From positions 62,001 to 126,000 of the forward strand of contig NW_024754741.1 of the NCBI RefSeq assembly GCF_018991925.1: a DNA stretch of 64,000 nucleotides, given 5' to 3'. The notes under the pieces are model-generated. The model made no database searches. It worked only from the letters and a program-made list of their open reading frames with translations, and was not told where the DNA came from. Each line of letters starts with the position of its first letter. Within the stretch, counting starts at the first letter, position 1. This document shows positions 13,800-25,944 of this stretch, one piece after another. The DNA comes from Homarus americanus (lineage: Eukaryota; Arthropoda; Malacostraca; Decapoda; Nephropidae). The position numbers were made by a program, and so were the translations under genes.

Positions 13800-15296
13800 G
13801 AACCCTGACACCGTTGAAAGCATCACTGTTACCAACACTGATACGAACAATAACATGGCGCTAAACACTGACACCATTTATGACACTAATACTAATATAT
13901 AGTAACACACTAACACAGTACGAGGTCACCAATTATGTCAAAACTTATATCATCAAACCCAAAAATATTGACATTAACACTAATATTAACTGTTGCACTA
14001 GCACCAACAAAAAGAGCGACACTGACACCAAGAGTGACACGAACAATGACACTAAAAATACTATTGACAATGACAATCACATTGATAACTAACATTAACA
14101 CCAAAACTGAAAAAAAAATTGTTAAAGTTGCACTAACACTACCAGTAACATCAACACTGACACAAAGAAAAGTAACACTAATACCGAGACACTAATAAAG
14201 AAAAACTGATACTGACAATTATACTGACACAGAGCGACACTAACACTAACACAAAGAGTAAGCGATATTAACATTAACAGAAAAAAACAACAACGATACT
14301 TACATTAATGACCTGAGCCCGGGTGGATAATCCCCGTTCAACAAAACACACACACTAATACTGCCTAACACTGACACTAAAATTGATGCTAACATTCACA
14401 CTTGCTATAATAACTAACACTAACACTAACACTAACAATAATACTAACACTACTAACACTGACACAAACACTGACACTAACACTGACACTTACAATAATA
14501 CTGACACTGACACTAACACTGACACTTACAATAATAAATAACACTGACACTGACACTGAAACTTACAAAGATAACTAATACTAACACAAAGGCTAAAACT
14601 GACACTGACACTAACAATGACACTGACACTAACAATGACACTCACACTTATGATAATAACTAACACTAACACTGACACTAACACTGACACTAACAGTGAC
14701 ACTAACATTGACACTGACTTACATTGACACTTACAATAATAACTAACACTGACACTAACACTGACACTAACTGACACTAACACTGACACTAACACTGACA
14801 CTAACACTGACACTTGACACACTAACACTAACACTGACACTAACACTGACACACATTGACACTAACACTGACACTAACACTGACACTAACACTGACACTA
14901 ACACTGACACTAACACTGACACTAACATTGACACTAACACTGACACTAACACTGACACTAACATTGACACTTACAATAATGACACTAACAATGACACCTA
15001 CAATAATAACTAACACTGACACTAACATTGACACTTACAATAATAACTAACACTGAAACTAACACTAAGACTTACACTGACACTAACATTGACACTTACA
15101 ATAATAACTAACGCTGACATTAATACTAACACTAACACTGACACTTACAACAATAACTAACACTGTCATTAATACTAACACTAACACTGACACTAACACT
15201 GACATTAACACTAACACTGACACTAACACTAACACTAATATTGACACTTACAACAATAACTAACACTGACACTAACACTGACGTTTACAAAAATAA
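13800..15296 (+). repeat. Large ACACTG/ACACTA hexamer-dodecamer array, block 1
   Basis: About 1.5 kb built from ACACTG, ACACTA and diverged ACATTG or ACAATA hexamers. The purest dodecamer ACACTGACACTA tract is at 14840-14980, and longer interspersed units CTTACAATAATAACTA recur from about 14490 to 15290. The edges are diverged and the centre is homogeneous, as expected for an array growing from the middle. The Val-Ser and Thr-Leu frames are artefacts. Confidence 0.95.
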
Positions 15297-15800
15297 CTAC
15301 AGCACGTTTTTTCCCAGCTGAGAAAAGATGCTCCGCCCCCTCCTCAAAAGTTACAGCTGATTGGCTGTTGCAAACCTGTCCGATTTTGTCCTGAAGTAAT
15401 GGTGTATTTTCAAACGAGTTTATTCAAAATCGTTGGGATGACCGTTTCTGACGAGAAAGATATTTAGCTAAATTATATAAAGATACACACATTAATTTTT
15501 TCAAACATAAGCACGTAGGAAGTTTATTAGAAGTATTATACACGAATTAATTGTTAAATTCTGGTAGCAAAATCACGCTTTCATAGGATGCATTTAATAT
15601 ATATTTATTTTTACCCACAATAAGGTATACTAAGAACAAATTGCGTATCAGTAATACAACGTTATGCAAAAACAACATTTTAAAGGATCAGAATCACATT
15701 GAAATGTTACACGACCGTCAGCAGAGGCGGGAAATATGACTGAGAGCAACTTCATATTTTTCCCTCTTCTGCTAACAGTCGTACAATATTTCAATGTGAC
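15297..15800. other. Non-repetitive block interrupting the hexamer array
   Basis: About 500 bp of unrelated AT-rich sequence lies between the two array blocks. Its right end is the fold-back at 15694-15799, so an inserted element is plausible. No target duplication was identified. Confidence 0.5.
15694..15799. repeat. Imperfect inverted repeat, about 46-bp arms
   Basis: The left arm starts TCACATTGAAAT and the right arm ends ATTTCAATGTGA. The arms remain complementary with scattered mismatches through CGACCGTCAGCAGA / TCTGCTAACAGTCG and GGGAAATATGA / TCATATTTTTCCC. The loop is about 12 bp. Confidence 0.85.
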
Positions 15801-16375
15801 ACTAAATGGCACTACCACTGGCAAGGGAAGACACCAACAATAATTTTAATTGTGATCCTGACACCAGCAACAACAATAATACTGACTCCAACTCTGACAG
15901 TGTCACACTAACACCGTCACTACTACTACACTGACACTATCACTGACATCAACGCTCAAACTTACACGGACACTAACAGTGAAACAGTGACATCAACAAT
16001 GACATAAATAGTGACACTTACACCACCATAAGTCAAACACTAATACTGGTAATAACACTGACATCAATACCGAAAAAAATAATGGAGTGAACTACAACAC
16101 TTTCAGCATCAGTGACACCTACAGCAAGGCTTACAATGGCACCAACAGACATCAAAGTGACAGTAGTAGTGGCAATAACACTGTAAATATCAGTAACACT
16201 GACACCGACTTTCATATTAATTGAGACATTAACTCTATAGTAATAATATGAGATACTATCAGTAACATTAACATTATCACTAAAACTGACACCAACAGTG
16301 ACACCCTCACTAAGATACACCAATAATGACAATGACACAATAACATTAAGACAACAGTGATGCTAACATTACACC
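15801..16375 (+). repeat. ACACTG-type array, diverged block 2
   Basis: The hexamer array resumes as heavily diverged units (GACACTAACAGTGA, ACACTGACATCAA, AGTGACACC) and fades out by about 16375. Confidence 0.85.
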
Positions 16376-17398
16376 AAGACTAATTGTAACTTTTCCTGTA
16401 AAGGAACCCCGGTTTTTCTGTTTCCTTTTCTCTAAATGTAAAGGAGTAAGAGAGATACACTCTGAATGCAATAAATACTATTTTAAAGGTGACAAAGTTG
16501 GGTAATTTTCCGGTGAAATTAAATTATTTTGTAGCATCTTTTCATTTTGTATCGGTTTGTGTATATCAATTAAACAAAATCACAACTGAGCCGTGGGTAT
16601 AACCCTGATTACTTGGAAAATAATGTCCACCCCGCTCTCCCATTCTGTCTGCAGGTGCCGCGGGAAACGAAATTATTATTCAGTTGTTTTCCCAGGTCTT
16701 GGTTGGTTGCTTGTCCGGATGAAATCTCAGGCACGTTTTGGGTAAAATAGTGAAATTTGATCACACAGGTGTTTTAGCAGTTTTTTCTTTTTTAGTTTTA
16801 TAATTTTAGAGGGCTTTTATTTTTATTTTTTTATTTTTGCTCGGGACATAATATGGGAGGAGGTGTACTTTGAACATAACACAGCTTGTTTAAATTAAGG
16901 TTATTCAATCAGAATAAATTAGAAATAAGACGAGTTCATTATATGACGCAAAGAATTAATGTTCGCCACCGAAGTTGTCAATAATGTTCTCTTGTATAAG
17001 AATTGTTCTCCTTGTGTAAATTATACATTGGCTAATGTTCTACATCATCCTCATCACGCTTACGTGGGTTAGCTGGGATTACCTGGTTGCCAGCGGGCAA
17101 ATTTTAAGTAAGTCTTACGGCTGGATGCCCTTCCTATCACCAACCTTTTTTTCAGAGTAGGGAAGTGGGCATTATTTGTGGGCCCTCCAAGTGTCCTCTT
17201 AGCTGGCCAGGCAGGATTGCTACTCTCGGAGGTAATCAAAGATTATCCAACTTTTTTGTTCTCACTCAAGCTATGCCCCCGGCCTCTATACACATGTAAT
17301 CTACCCCAGAGAGTCCAGAGGCTCATGTTGCCGTGAACACTGAAGTCACTCCTTGGTTACAAATTTTAACTTTACATCAATTTGTTTAAAGTGGGTGG

Positions 17399-17399
<1 letters not shown>
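16376..17399. other. Unassigned; possible old repeat at about 17030-17350
   Basis: The phrase GGCTGGATGCCCTTCCTATC near 17120 resembles widespread animal interspersed-repeat consensus as I remember it, but I cannot name the family. No coding region is supported. Confidence 0.3.

Positions 17400-17452
<53 letters not shown>
17400..17452. repeat. (CG)n-(CA)n microsatellite
   Basis: A short GCGCGC lead-in followed by about 23 CA units. Confidence 0.98.
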
Positions 17453-17454
<2 letters not shown>

Positions 17455-17783
17455 TTGTCTCTATGATTCAACTGATATGAAGAAATAAATTTGTTTTCGT
17501 TATTTCCGCCATATCAGTTCTCGGGGGCAGGTGTAGTGTATAAAATTATCTCCACTCACATACACGCCATCCCAAAATTAATGACATTTTATAATTAAGA
17601 GTAAACTAATTACCATGCTAGATTATGTTAATAATCTGTCAACAACCTCGTCCTTCTTCCACCAACGGCTGGAAAATAATTAAGCGGGGGGAAAAGGGAC
17701 AGTATCTGTGGAGGAGGGAGAGGAGATAGCAACGTCATTCCGTAAACGATTAAAATATATTTATTCATTAATATCAGATGAAA

Positions 17784-17822
17784 CAGAGAGAGAGAGAGAA
17801 AAGTGTGTGTGTGTGTGTGTGT
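17784..17822. repeat. (AG)n-(GT)n compound microsatellite
   Basis: Seven to eight AG units, AAA, then about nine GT units. Confidence 0.95.
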
Positions 17823-18649
17823 CACCCTCCAAAATCCTACTACTCGTTAATCCTATGCAGGAGCACTTCTCGGGCGTGTCGTTTCAAAACGCTGTTTATT
17901 TTAATTAAAGGAGAAGGGAGAGATCACACAAGTGTGTGTCAAATGTATTGAATTAAATTGTTATTGATTTATTTATAACATATAATTATATGCGTTAGTG
18001 ACAGAAAATCATAAAGTTTACGAGTTGGCGTCCTGAGTGGTGAGGAAGGTCCTCAGTGCCTTACTGATATGCAATCGTCCTCTGCAAATTAATTACTATT
18101 TTTGCTACTGCTCTCATGATATGAATGTTATTGCGTGCTGTATTTAAGTGTTTATTCCCACATTACCTGCTCTTCTTATGATCGGCGGATCACAGTCATT
18201 TCCAACGATTAACACAGTGGGGGCATCCAAACTGGTTTTCATTAGTATTACTAAAACAAAATACATAACGTTTAGTAATAAGTATGATGTAGTAAAACAG
18301 AACATAACTTTTTACAACACTATCACAAAACCACACTGAGATTTCGCCAAAACAGTTGCAATGCAACTTGGACTCAGTAATGTTCCGTAATAGGCCCTAC
18401 TCCATTAACCCTTTATTCTGGCTAACGCCAGACGATTTTATTCAGGTAAGAGAAACCCCTGCCCTGTAAGAGATTATATTGATCAACCGTTGACTGCCAT
18501 ATGTGTTCTCTGTGGGCTGGCTATCGTGTTGGAGTATTTCGTCTCCTCGATTCAGTGCACATTCGCAAAGATAAACACTTTCCGTGTTCTATAGATGTTT
18601 AGTGTTCTTATGAGCTACACTGAGTAGTGTCATTACCAAGCATCTTTAA
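17823..18649. other. Unassigned intronic sequence
   Basis: No gene or element ends recognised. Confidence 0.4.
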
Positions 18650-18835
18650 TCGGCCTACGTTGAAATCTGGGAGGGCTCCTGACCTTTCTGTTGAAATTTA
18701 ATTCTGCTTACCCGAACTCCTTTGTACCCCAGACTATCACACTGTGGAATTCCCTGCCACAGAGTTTCCTTACGGCATACAAGTAACAATCAAATCATAT
18801 CATCTTCCTTTAAAATTAATATCTTCAGTTATACC
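18650..18835 (+). mobile_element. LINE 3' coding relic (WNSLP-type C-terminus)
   Basis: One frame reads FVPQTITLWNSLPQSFLTAY, the conserved C-terminal signature of L2/CR1- or Jockey-like reverse transcriptases. It runs straight into LINE-A endonuclease sequence at about 18845, so LINE-A or a rearrangement truncated it. Confidence 0.55.
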
Positions 18836-18844
18836 ACCCACTGG

Positions 18845-19440
18845 TCTCTCCAGGGTAGGCTACATGTGTATAAAGGCATTAGTGAGTCCCGGCTCCCAGA
18901 CGAGGGTCTGGCTACATCTTCTGGAAATGGTAAGCCTTTTGCGGAGAGAAACCGCATTTATGGAGTTGGCTATGCTATTCGTCACTCTAACTTACATAAG
19001 CTAAATGAAATGTCTGCTGGGGTCAAAGAGCGCCTCACTAAATAACTCACATAATACCTTCTTCATCAATGCAAACGCCTCAACACTGGATGCAGATGAA
19101 GACAACAAGGAGACCTTTTGCGCCGACCTGGGTCGTGCTCCAAGGTGACTTCAATGCCAGGGTTGGCAGTGATGCTCACTTAATGTCAGGGAACCACAGA
19201 GAGAAACCGAGTGGGCAAGTGTAGTCTCAACGGCCTACTCCTCCCCAGCAGGTGTGCTGATCACAACCTCACTATCACCAACACCATGTTTAGGCAAGCC
19301 GCCAAGTTCAAGGGTTCTTGGCAACACCCACGATCTAAACATTGGCCTCTCATTGACTACATTATTGTAAGAGAAAGAGATCGCCGAGATGTTCTCATCA
19401 CCTAAGCCATGGTAGGTCAGACCACTACGACACAGATCAT
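18845..19440 (+). pseudogene. LINE-A endonuclease domain (copy 2, 5' part)
   Basis: Frames here read SRLPDEG, GNGKPFAERNRIYGVGYAIR, LNEMSAGVKERLTK, VLQGDFNARVGSDAH, CADHNLTITNTMFRQAAKFK and HPRSKHWPLIDYIIVR, switching frame more than once. They follow the APE endonuclease order SETRLPDEG, W-x-GKP, GDFNARVG, LLDYVIVR of the zinc-finger LINE family found again at 28850 and 30900. The N-terminal TWNVRTL part is missing here. Other elements interrupt the sequence after 19440 and the RT part resumes near 20480. Which clade this family belongs to is not certain. Confidence 0.8.
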
Positions 19441-19442
19441 GG

Positions 19443-19650
19443 GTAGTAGACAGCTAGTAAGCTGGGAATGAGGAAGATACTACCGCCTGGAAAGATATTG
19501 GAAGCATAATGTGTTGTCTATCGATACACCCAGGTGCCATATGGAATCATAAAAATTTTGACCAAATCCCAGGTTGCTCATCTGACTTTCTGCCTCATTT
19601 ACACACAAGTGCAGGGTCTCAATGGCTTATCTTACTTTAACAACACAACA
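19443..19650 (+). repeat. About 200-bp dispersed repeat, copy 1
   Basis: Matches 58504-58702 and, in reverse, 57625-57823: GTAGTAGACAGC, ATTGGAAGCATAATGTGTTG, CATATGG, CCCAGGTTGCT, TTTCTGCCTCATTTACACAC and CAACACAAC in order. There is no coding content and the class is unknown. It interrupts LINE-A. Confidence 0.85.
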
Positions 19651-19699
19651 TATATATCCTTTCTCACCCTTGATCTGTTTTATTCTTTCTATTCTTTTA

Positions 19700-20290
19700 T
19701 TCTCCTATGATATCAGTTGACAAAAATATTAAAGCAGGGCCTTCTCGGATGGTCCCATTGGTCGAGAAGGTTGTGCACCCCAGGGCCGACCTGACCATCA
19801 TCAAACTACTGGGGCCTCAACTGATGTCACCGCGGTCGTTGGAGGATCGGCATTTCTCACACTGTATTTTTCCAATTTTCGCGGCCTGAGATCCAATTTT
19901 TCTTCTGTGGAGCACCATCTATTAACCTCTTCTTCCGAACTCTTACTACTATCTGAACTTCAACTAAACAAAGCAGCTTCACCTAAACCTTTTCAATCTC
20001 CAACTACAACCTTTATACCTCTTTCCATTCTAAGGAAGGTGTATGCGCCTACTGTAACACACGTACACCTAAAGCTGGACATACGAATCTTGAATCTTTT
20101 CTTTATGATGTCATCTGGCGCAAAATATCTCTATACCAACTGTGACTATTTTTCTTTGTTTCCAATACTGTTCTCCCAACTCTGTCAACTATTTGGAACT
20201 CTTTGACTATCTCACTTCTTGTCACACCGAGATCCTCTACCAAGGGGATTTTAATGTATAGTTGGCTCCACTCCTGCGTTTACCACTTAG
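19700..20290 (+). mobile_element. LINE-B endonuclease fragment (Jockey-like)
   Basis: The frames contain FRGLRSNFSSVEHHLLTSSS, ELLLLSELQLNKAASPKPF and later DPLPRGF. This fits N-I-RGLRSNF, LLLLSETQL and LGDFN of a Jockey-like APE endonuclease as I recall it from decapod sequences. Several frameshifts occur. It sits between the two halves of LINE-A copy 2. Confidence 0.65.
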
Positions 20291-20479
20291 CGTTGCCAGT
20301 CCTCTCTCTCCGTGAGGTCCGAACCTCAAACACTGAACTCCAAATTCGAAGCATTCGCCCAGTAACCAGGAAGGAAAGGGGAGGGGTGTGTCAGTGTAGG
20401 TGTCTTTCTGTGTGTGTGGTGGGGGGGTACTGGGGACTAGGAGGGAAATTATACAGTATCTCAGTTGGGAGAGATTACA

Positions 20480-22875
20480 ATGCAGACGGGGTTTCCTCAG
20501 CGATGGCTCAGTCAAAACTTTGCAATCTAAAGGACGAATGGTGGGAAAACAAAGTGTGTGAAACGCAAAAAAAATGAGGCTCAACGCAAGATGGGGTGAT
20601 TTTTTCTATTCCACTAAAACAATGTATGACCCAACTACTCATGGTGCGTTACCCCTCCACTCATCCAACGGTAACTCCCTAATTAAAGACGGAAAAGGTA
20701 TCCTTCAGCATTGGAAAGAGCACAACCATTTCCTGCTCGACCGAAACAGTGATGTGGATGTCCTGGCTACCCAACAGCACCAGGAACTGACCCACATTAG
20801 CTAGCCTCCATCCCCTGATGATGTAGCTACTGCCATTAAGCAGACGAAAAATAACAAAGTCACAGGGCCTGATGGAATCGCAGCTGAGGTTTATAAAGCA
20901 GGAGGACCTCTGCTTACTAGCCGTCTCCACTCTCTCCTGGAAAATATATGGGAGAAGGGGGAAATCCCTCAAGGTCTTAGAAACGCCTCTATCGTCGATA
21001 TTTATAAGAACAAGGAAGACTAGTAAGACTGTGACAACTAACGTGGGATCTCGCTGCTGTCCATAGCTGGCAAGATTATCGCCCGAGTCCACCTAAACAG
21101 ACTTCTTTCTGAGGCAGAAAACTTCCTCCCAAAATTTCAATATGGCTTTAGACCATGACGTGGCACCACTGACATGACCTGTGATGCCCGTCGGTTACAG
21201 GAAAAGTGCAGAGAACAGCGTCGTGACAAATACATGGCCTTCATCGAGCTTACTAAGGCCGATCTACTCGGTAATCAGGGAAGCCCTCTGACGGACCCTC
21301 AATCGTTTTAGTTGCCCACCAAAATTCATCTCCATTGTGAGGGAACTCCACGATAGCATGAACGGCAGTGTCCTGCACAATGGCACCCAGTCTGAATTCC
21401 CCCATCCAAACAGGGGTTAAACAAGGATGTGTATTGGCACCAACTCTCTTTTTCATTTTCTTGGCTGCCTTTCTTACTCGTGCCAGTGCCAAATTAGCTT
21501 CGGGATGGACATCTAGTACCGTATGAAGAGACTTTTCAACATAAGACGACTCCAGGCAGGAACAAAGGTGTCGGCCGTTTCCATTACCGAACTTCAGTAT
21601 GCAGACGACCTCACCCTCGTCGCTCACACTGCTCACGATCTACAGGAGATTCTGAACACCTACGCTGATGCGTATGCACACCTCGGCCCTGAAGTGAATG
21701 CACGTATATAAGACTCAGATTCTCTTTCAGTCTACCCCTGGTTCAACCACACCTTCACCATCCATCCAGTATCTTGGCTGCTACTTGTCCACCACTGCGG
21801 ACATCAGTGAAGAGATTCAACATCGGATAAAATGGACAGTCAGCAAAACAATGTTCTGCACCACTTGGTCTGATGGCCTTTGCAACGATCACTGACTGAG
21901 GCCATGTTAATTTGATAGGTTTAGCATTTCTGGTTGTATGATGCATTATATAACCAGTATGGTGTATTTTTTATATCACTTATAGTGAATACAGAGAAAC
22001 TAACATAAATCACCCGCGTAAATGATTGTTGTTGAGAATTATTGGTCCGGTGTGTCATATTGCATTACACCATAAAGTTGCAGAAATTTTTGTTGTTGAC
22101 TGTACATCTCAAGCCTTTGGCAGACTCCGTATCCCTGTCTTCAGCTGTAGGGAGCTGAAATTATCTACAAAGCTGCACGTATATCGATCAGTGGTCCTCC
22201 CCACCCTGCTACATGACAGCGAGACATGGGTCACATATAGGAGTGACACCTCAAGTCACTTGAAAACTTTCACCAACGTAGTCTACGTTCCATCCTCCGA
22301 GTTCGCTGGGAAGACAAGGGAACAAATGCCAGTTTTCTCACTTACACCAAATGTAGGAGCATCGAGACTACCATTATTCTTGAACAACTACATTGGACTG
22401 GCCGTGTTACCCGCTTGGATGACAGTAGACTATCAAAGACAGGTATTTTACAGTCACCTAACGAATGATAAACTTAATACTGGCTGCCAATGGAAAAGGT
22501 ATAAGGATAGGCCTAAGACAAACCTGAAAAAGTGTCAAATCGACCCCCACACCGGAAGACGATCACTCCACACCGAAACGTTTGAAGGAGCATCACACGG
22601 AAAGGTGTCAATACTTTCGAGTTAACCCGACTGCATACCAAGGCAGACAAGCGCCAGCGACGCAAAGACACTGCCGCCGCTCCTCCCGCACTAGATGTAA
22701 CCATTCACACGTGTAACATCTGTGGACTGCCCTGCCGGTCCTGTATCGGCCTCTTGAATCACCTCAGAGCTCACCAACGAAGGTGATATCATTAATAACT
22801 CATATCATTGTATCATAGCTGAATGATCGTCATACCCGATTCCGAGTGACAGCAAAGTAGTAGTAATAGTGTCAC
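20480..22875 (+). pseudogene. LINE-A reverse transcriptase to 3' end (copy 2)
   Basis: In order: MAQSKLCNLKDEWWENK, KTMYDPTTHGALPL, then the RT core TKNNKVTGPDGIAAEVYKAG (from 20838), QGLRNASIV, RGISLLSIAGKIIARV, LPKFQYGFRP, EFPHPN-x-G, and the catalytic YADD at 21598-21609. The thumb follows (RLRIPVFSCRELKLSTKL, SVVLPTLLHDSETW, RYKDRPKTNLK), then the C2H2 finger CNICGLPCRSCIGLLNHLRA with H at its end, and a 3' UTR ending in AGCAAAGTAGTAGTAATAG. Stops and frameshifts occur throughout. About 240 bp at 21860-22100 are foreign and split the thumb. Confidence 0.88.
21860..22100. other. Foreign insert inside LINE-A thumb region
   Basis: LINE-A coding similarity stops after GGACAGTCAGC and resumes at CTCAAGCCTTTGGCAGACT. 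The insert is AT-rich, with no clear inverted ends or target duplication. Confidence 0.5.
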
Positions 22876-22881
22876 GCTATA

Positions 22882-23307
22882 CAGGGTGATTCAGCAAAGA
22901 GTACGTTAAATTGGAGGATAAAATCCTTGGATAATTCTTAACCACAATTTCTCTATGGTAAAATGTTAGCTTCTGCATAGTTCCATGTTACAATACATTT
23001 AAGATGCTGTATTAATGAGAGTGAATTTGATGTGAAATTCCCGTAAAATTTTGTGATCATCTTATTCACAGATGTCTTATGTACAGCAGTACAGCGTGAT
23101 ACAGATGGCTAACACAGCTTCAATGAGACAGGGACCGTGTACGACAGAATGAGATAAAGGCAGTTACAGGGGGGAGGGAGTTTCACATCAAATTTACTCT
23201 CATGGAAACTATGCAGATGCTGACAATTTACCGTACATAAATTGTGTTTAAGAAATATTCAAGGATTTTATCCTCCAATTTAACGTACTCTTTGCTGAAT
23301 CACCCTG
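22882..23307. mobile_element. Mariner-like fold-back MITE, 426 bp, TA target duplication
   Basis: It begins CAGGGTGATTCAGCAAAGAG and ends with the reverse complement, CTCTTTGCTGAATCACCCTG, and is flanked by TA at 22880-22881 and 23308-23309. Complementarity continues inward for roughly 150 bp per arm, with an extra segment of about 38 bp in the left arm. No coding frame. It inserted right at the 3' end of LINE-A copy 2. Confidence 0.93.
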
Positions 23308-23660
23308 TATTGAAATAATCGCCGATTAAGCATTAAAAAGAAACCGAGGTTTTTGCGGAAAAGGGATAACGTTTTGTTTCATTTGCTGTACCTAAATGAA
23401 AATTAATTCGTATATGTTAAAATTTGCCCTGTTTAATTAATGCCTCATTTACTATCATGGCACAGTAAAATTATACTTAAAGTAGAACAGGCAAGGTCAG
23501 GCTAGACTAGGGTAGGAAATGTTAGTTCTTTTCTTCTGAAAGTATTCATTTTTATATATTTCTCTGATCTACATGGTTGTTGTTTATGTCCGGTAAGAAA
23601 TTTCCAAAAAATATAAATACATAGAGGTTACTGCTGATCGGCGATTATCCCTCTGTAACG

Positions 23661-23665
23661 CGCGC

Positions 23666-23748
<83 letters not shown>
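23661..23748. repeat. (CG)n-(TG)n microsatellite
   Basis: CGCGCGCG followed by about 40 TG units, then short GCGCATATACAC sequence. Confidence 0.98.
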
Positions 23749-23751
<3 letters not shown>

Positions 23752-23769
23752 ATATACACACACATACAA

Positions 23770-25670
23770 GCACACTCGATGTATTATGAATCTCCCAGAA
23801 GCTATTTTCCATCTACAAGTAACCGACATGGTGAGTTTTCATCATTCCTTCATAGTTGCTTGAATTAAATACACAATTAAAATTACATCCCAAAAAGTTG
23901 ATTAGGGTGTAACATTACAGCTTGAGACAACGCCCTTGACAGTAAAAACTGTTGTTCCATCACTTCAAAGTATAATTACAAAGATTTAGTAGATAAACTG
24001 GCCGCCCCATGTATTGTCTAGCTGCCTATAGATAGCGGCAGTCACTGTGGAGGGAGAGGGAGAGGGTGAACATTACAAAATAATCATATACAATTCTAAT
24101 AGACAAACTGTACATACAATATCATTTGCTCAAAAGTGGTTACCAAATTTTCTGAAAAAAGGGCTCCATACATATACTGTATTTGTTTGCCATGATTGAA
24201 ATTCATGAAAACAAACAAGTATGGTTGAGGGGAGAGAACATCTTAACTATTGTGGGGATAAACATCACCAATAATATAGCTCATATATTAAGGAATGGCT
24301 AAGAAAAAAAAAGTTTTTTTATTTGTACCACTGTGAAATATTTGGTTTGGTATCAGGAGCAAAATAAAAAGAACAGGTGCCTATTAGTTTATCATGAGAT
24401 ACGAAAGATATATCCCACATGTGTAAACGAAAAAGAAAACAATCCTGATACAACACAGCATTTACATTATTTCATATTTACTTTATAGTTACATACTATA
24501 AAAGGTTCACCTATAAGACCTACTGTATGTCCTATTTTTTTAGTTCAGCCTTAAACTCTTATATATCAGAGTACATTCTCTGTAAATTTAAATGATATTC
24601 TATATTACAACTACACCTAAAATATCCCTGAAAGTGAAAGAGAGGTAGAAAGAAAGGGGAGTCGTGATAAGGTGAAAAATTTACGTGGTAAACTGAAGAA
24701 ATGGTTTCATGTGTTTCAGGAGGTAGAGAATAAGTGGAGTGTTTAGTGGTGCTTGCTGTAACAACTTTCGTAATTATGAAGCAAAATTATTTTTTTCTAC
24801 TTTGGCAAAAAATTTAATCTGATGATTGATAGATTATAAATAAGAAACAAAAAAACTGTGGAAAAGCTCTAAACGTGTTTCTCTGACGCTGAACGTTATC
24901 ACTAACACGCCGGAGGTTCTGCTGGAGACGAAGTTTCAGGAAAGTCCTCGTGTCTCATCCTCCCTCCACCTCCTCTCCTGAGACTAATGAATTTTGAGGA
25001 GCTGATTTTTATCATTGAAGCTTGCACAGCACCACATGTCACAGGTTATTTGTGCCAACGTTATTTTATAGGAAGTTCTGAAGTTTTAGTTATATTTCCA
25101 CTTTTTCAATTTCACAAAAAGAGAGAAAGAAGACCCTCGGTATCCGTAAGAGAGAGCCTCTCATAGTAAGAGAAATAAATGAATGGTACACTGTGTGAGA
25201 GAGGCACAGTGAGCACTAGAGTATGTTGGCCTGGACACCCACCGCCCACTGCACGGCGAGACACACTGAGGGACGCCCCCGGTTGAAACCCTCCAGCACC
25301 ACCTCATCTCGCCCACCCAACACAACACCTGCGCCTCGAGGAGGAAGAAACAGGGTGAGGAAACAGTGGGGAGGAGAAAAAGAGAGAGGTGAAGAAACAC
25401 CGTAGGAAGAACTGGATGATAAACTGTAAGATATGAGTTTATGGGAGTAGTTATAAAGAGGACTGACTAAACATATAACTTGTATAGTTGGTGAAAACAA
25501 TGAGAGTAACAGAGAAGGAAGACGGATAGAACATGATAACATGTACAAAGAATAATAATGATTGTAACATGAAGAAACATTAAACAACAGTGCGAAAAGA
25601 GTACGAGGATAAAAATGAAAAGAAAGAAATAAGCAAAAAAATTCAGTGAAATATGAATAAGATAAATAAA

Positions 25671-25672
<2 letters not shown>
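23770..25672. other. Unassigned intronic sequence
   Basis: AT-rich with no supported exon, element end or RNA gene. Purine-rich AGAGAGAAAG patches occur at 25110-25180. Confidence 0.5.

Positions 25673-25703
<31 letters not shown>
25673..25703. repeat. (AG)15 microsatellite
   Basis: A perfect AG run inside purine-rich sequence. Confidence 0.97.
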
Positions 25704-25705
<2 letters not shown>

Positions 25706-25944
25706 AGCTTTATTGGTAAACACACACCGGCGGATTTACTTAATAAGTGGAATTTGTAGTGCAACACTCTCTCTCTCTCCTTAACTGGAACCACATTCTA
25801 CTTGACAACGTTAAAAATAAAACTGCTTATCGAAACTTGTGAGTAAGATGCACTGGTGAAAAGGAAGATAATGAACTATATAAGGAAACATGGAAAGTCT
25901 GGCGAGGCAGTAAGGAAGTCTGCAAACATTTACGAAATATTGAT

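Noticed and set aside
14526..15050. Val-Ser and Thr-Leu repeat proteins
   Set aside because: Translations of the ACACTG array, open in several frames at once, so not evidence of coding.
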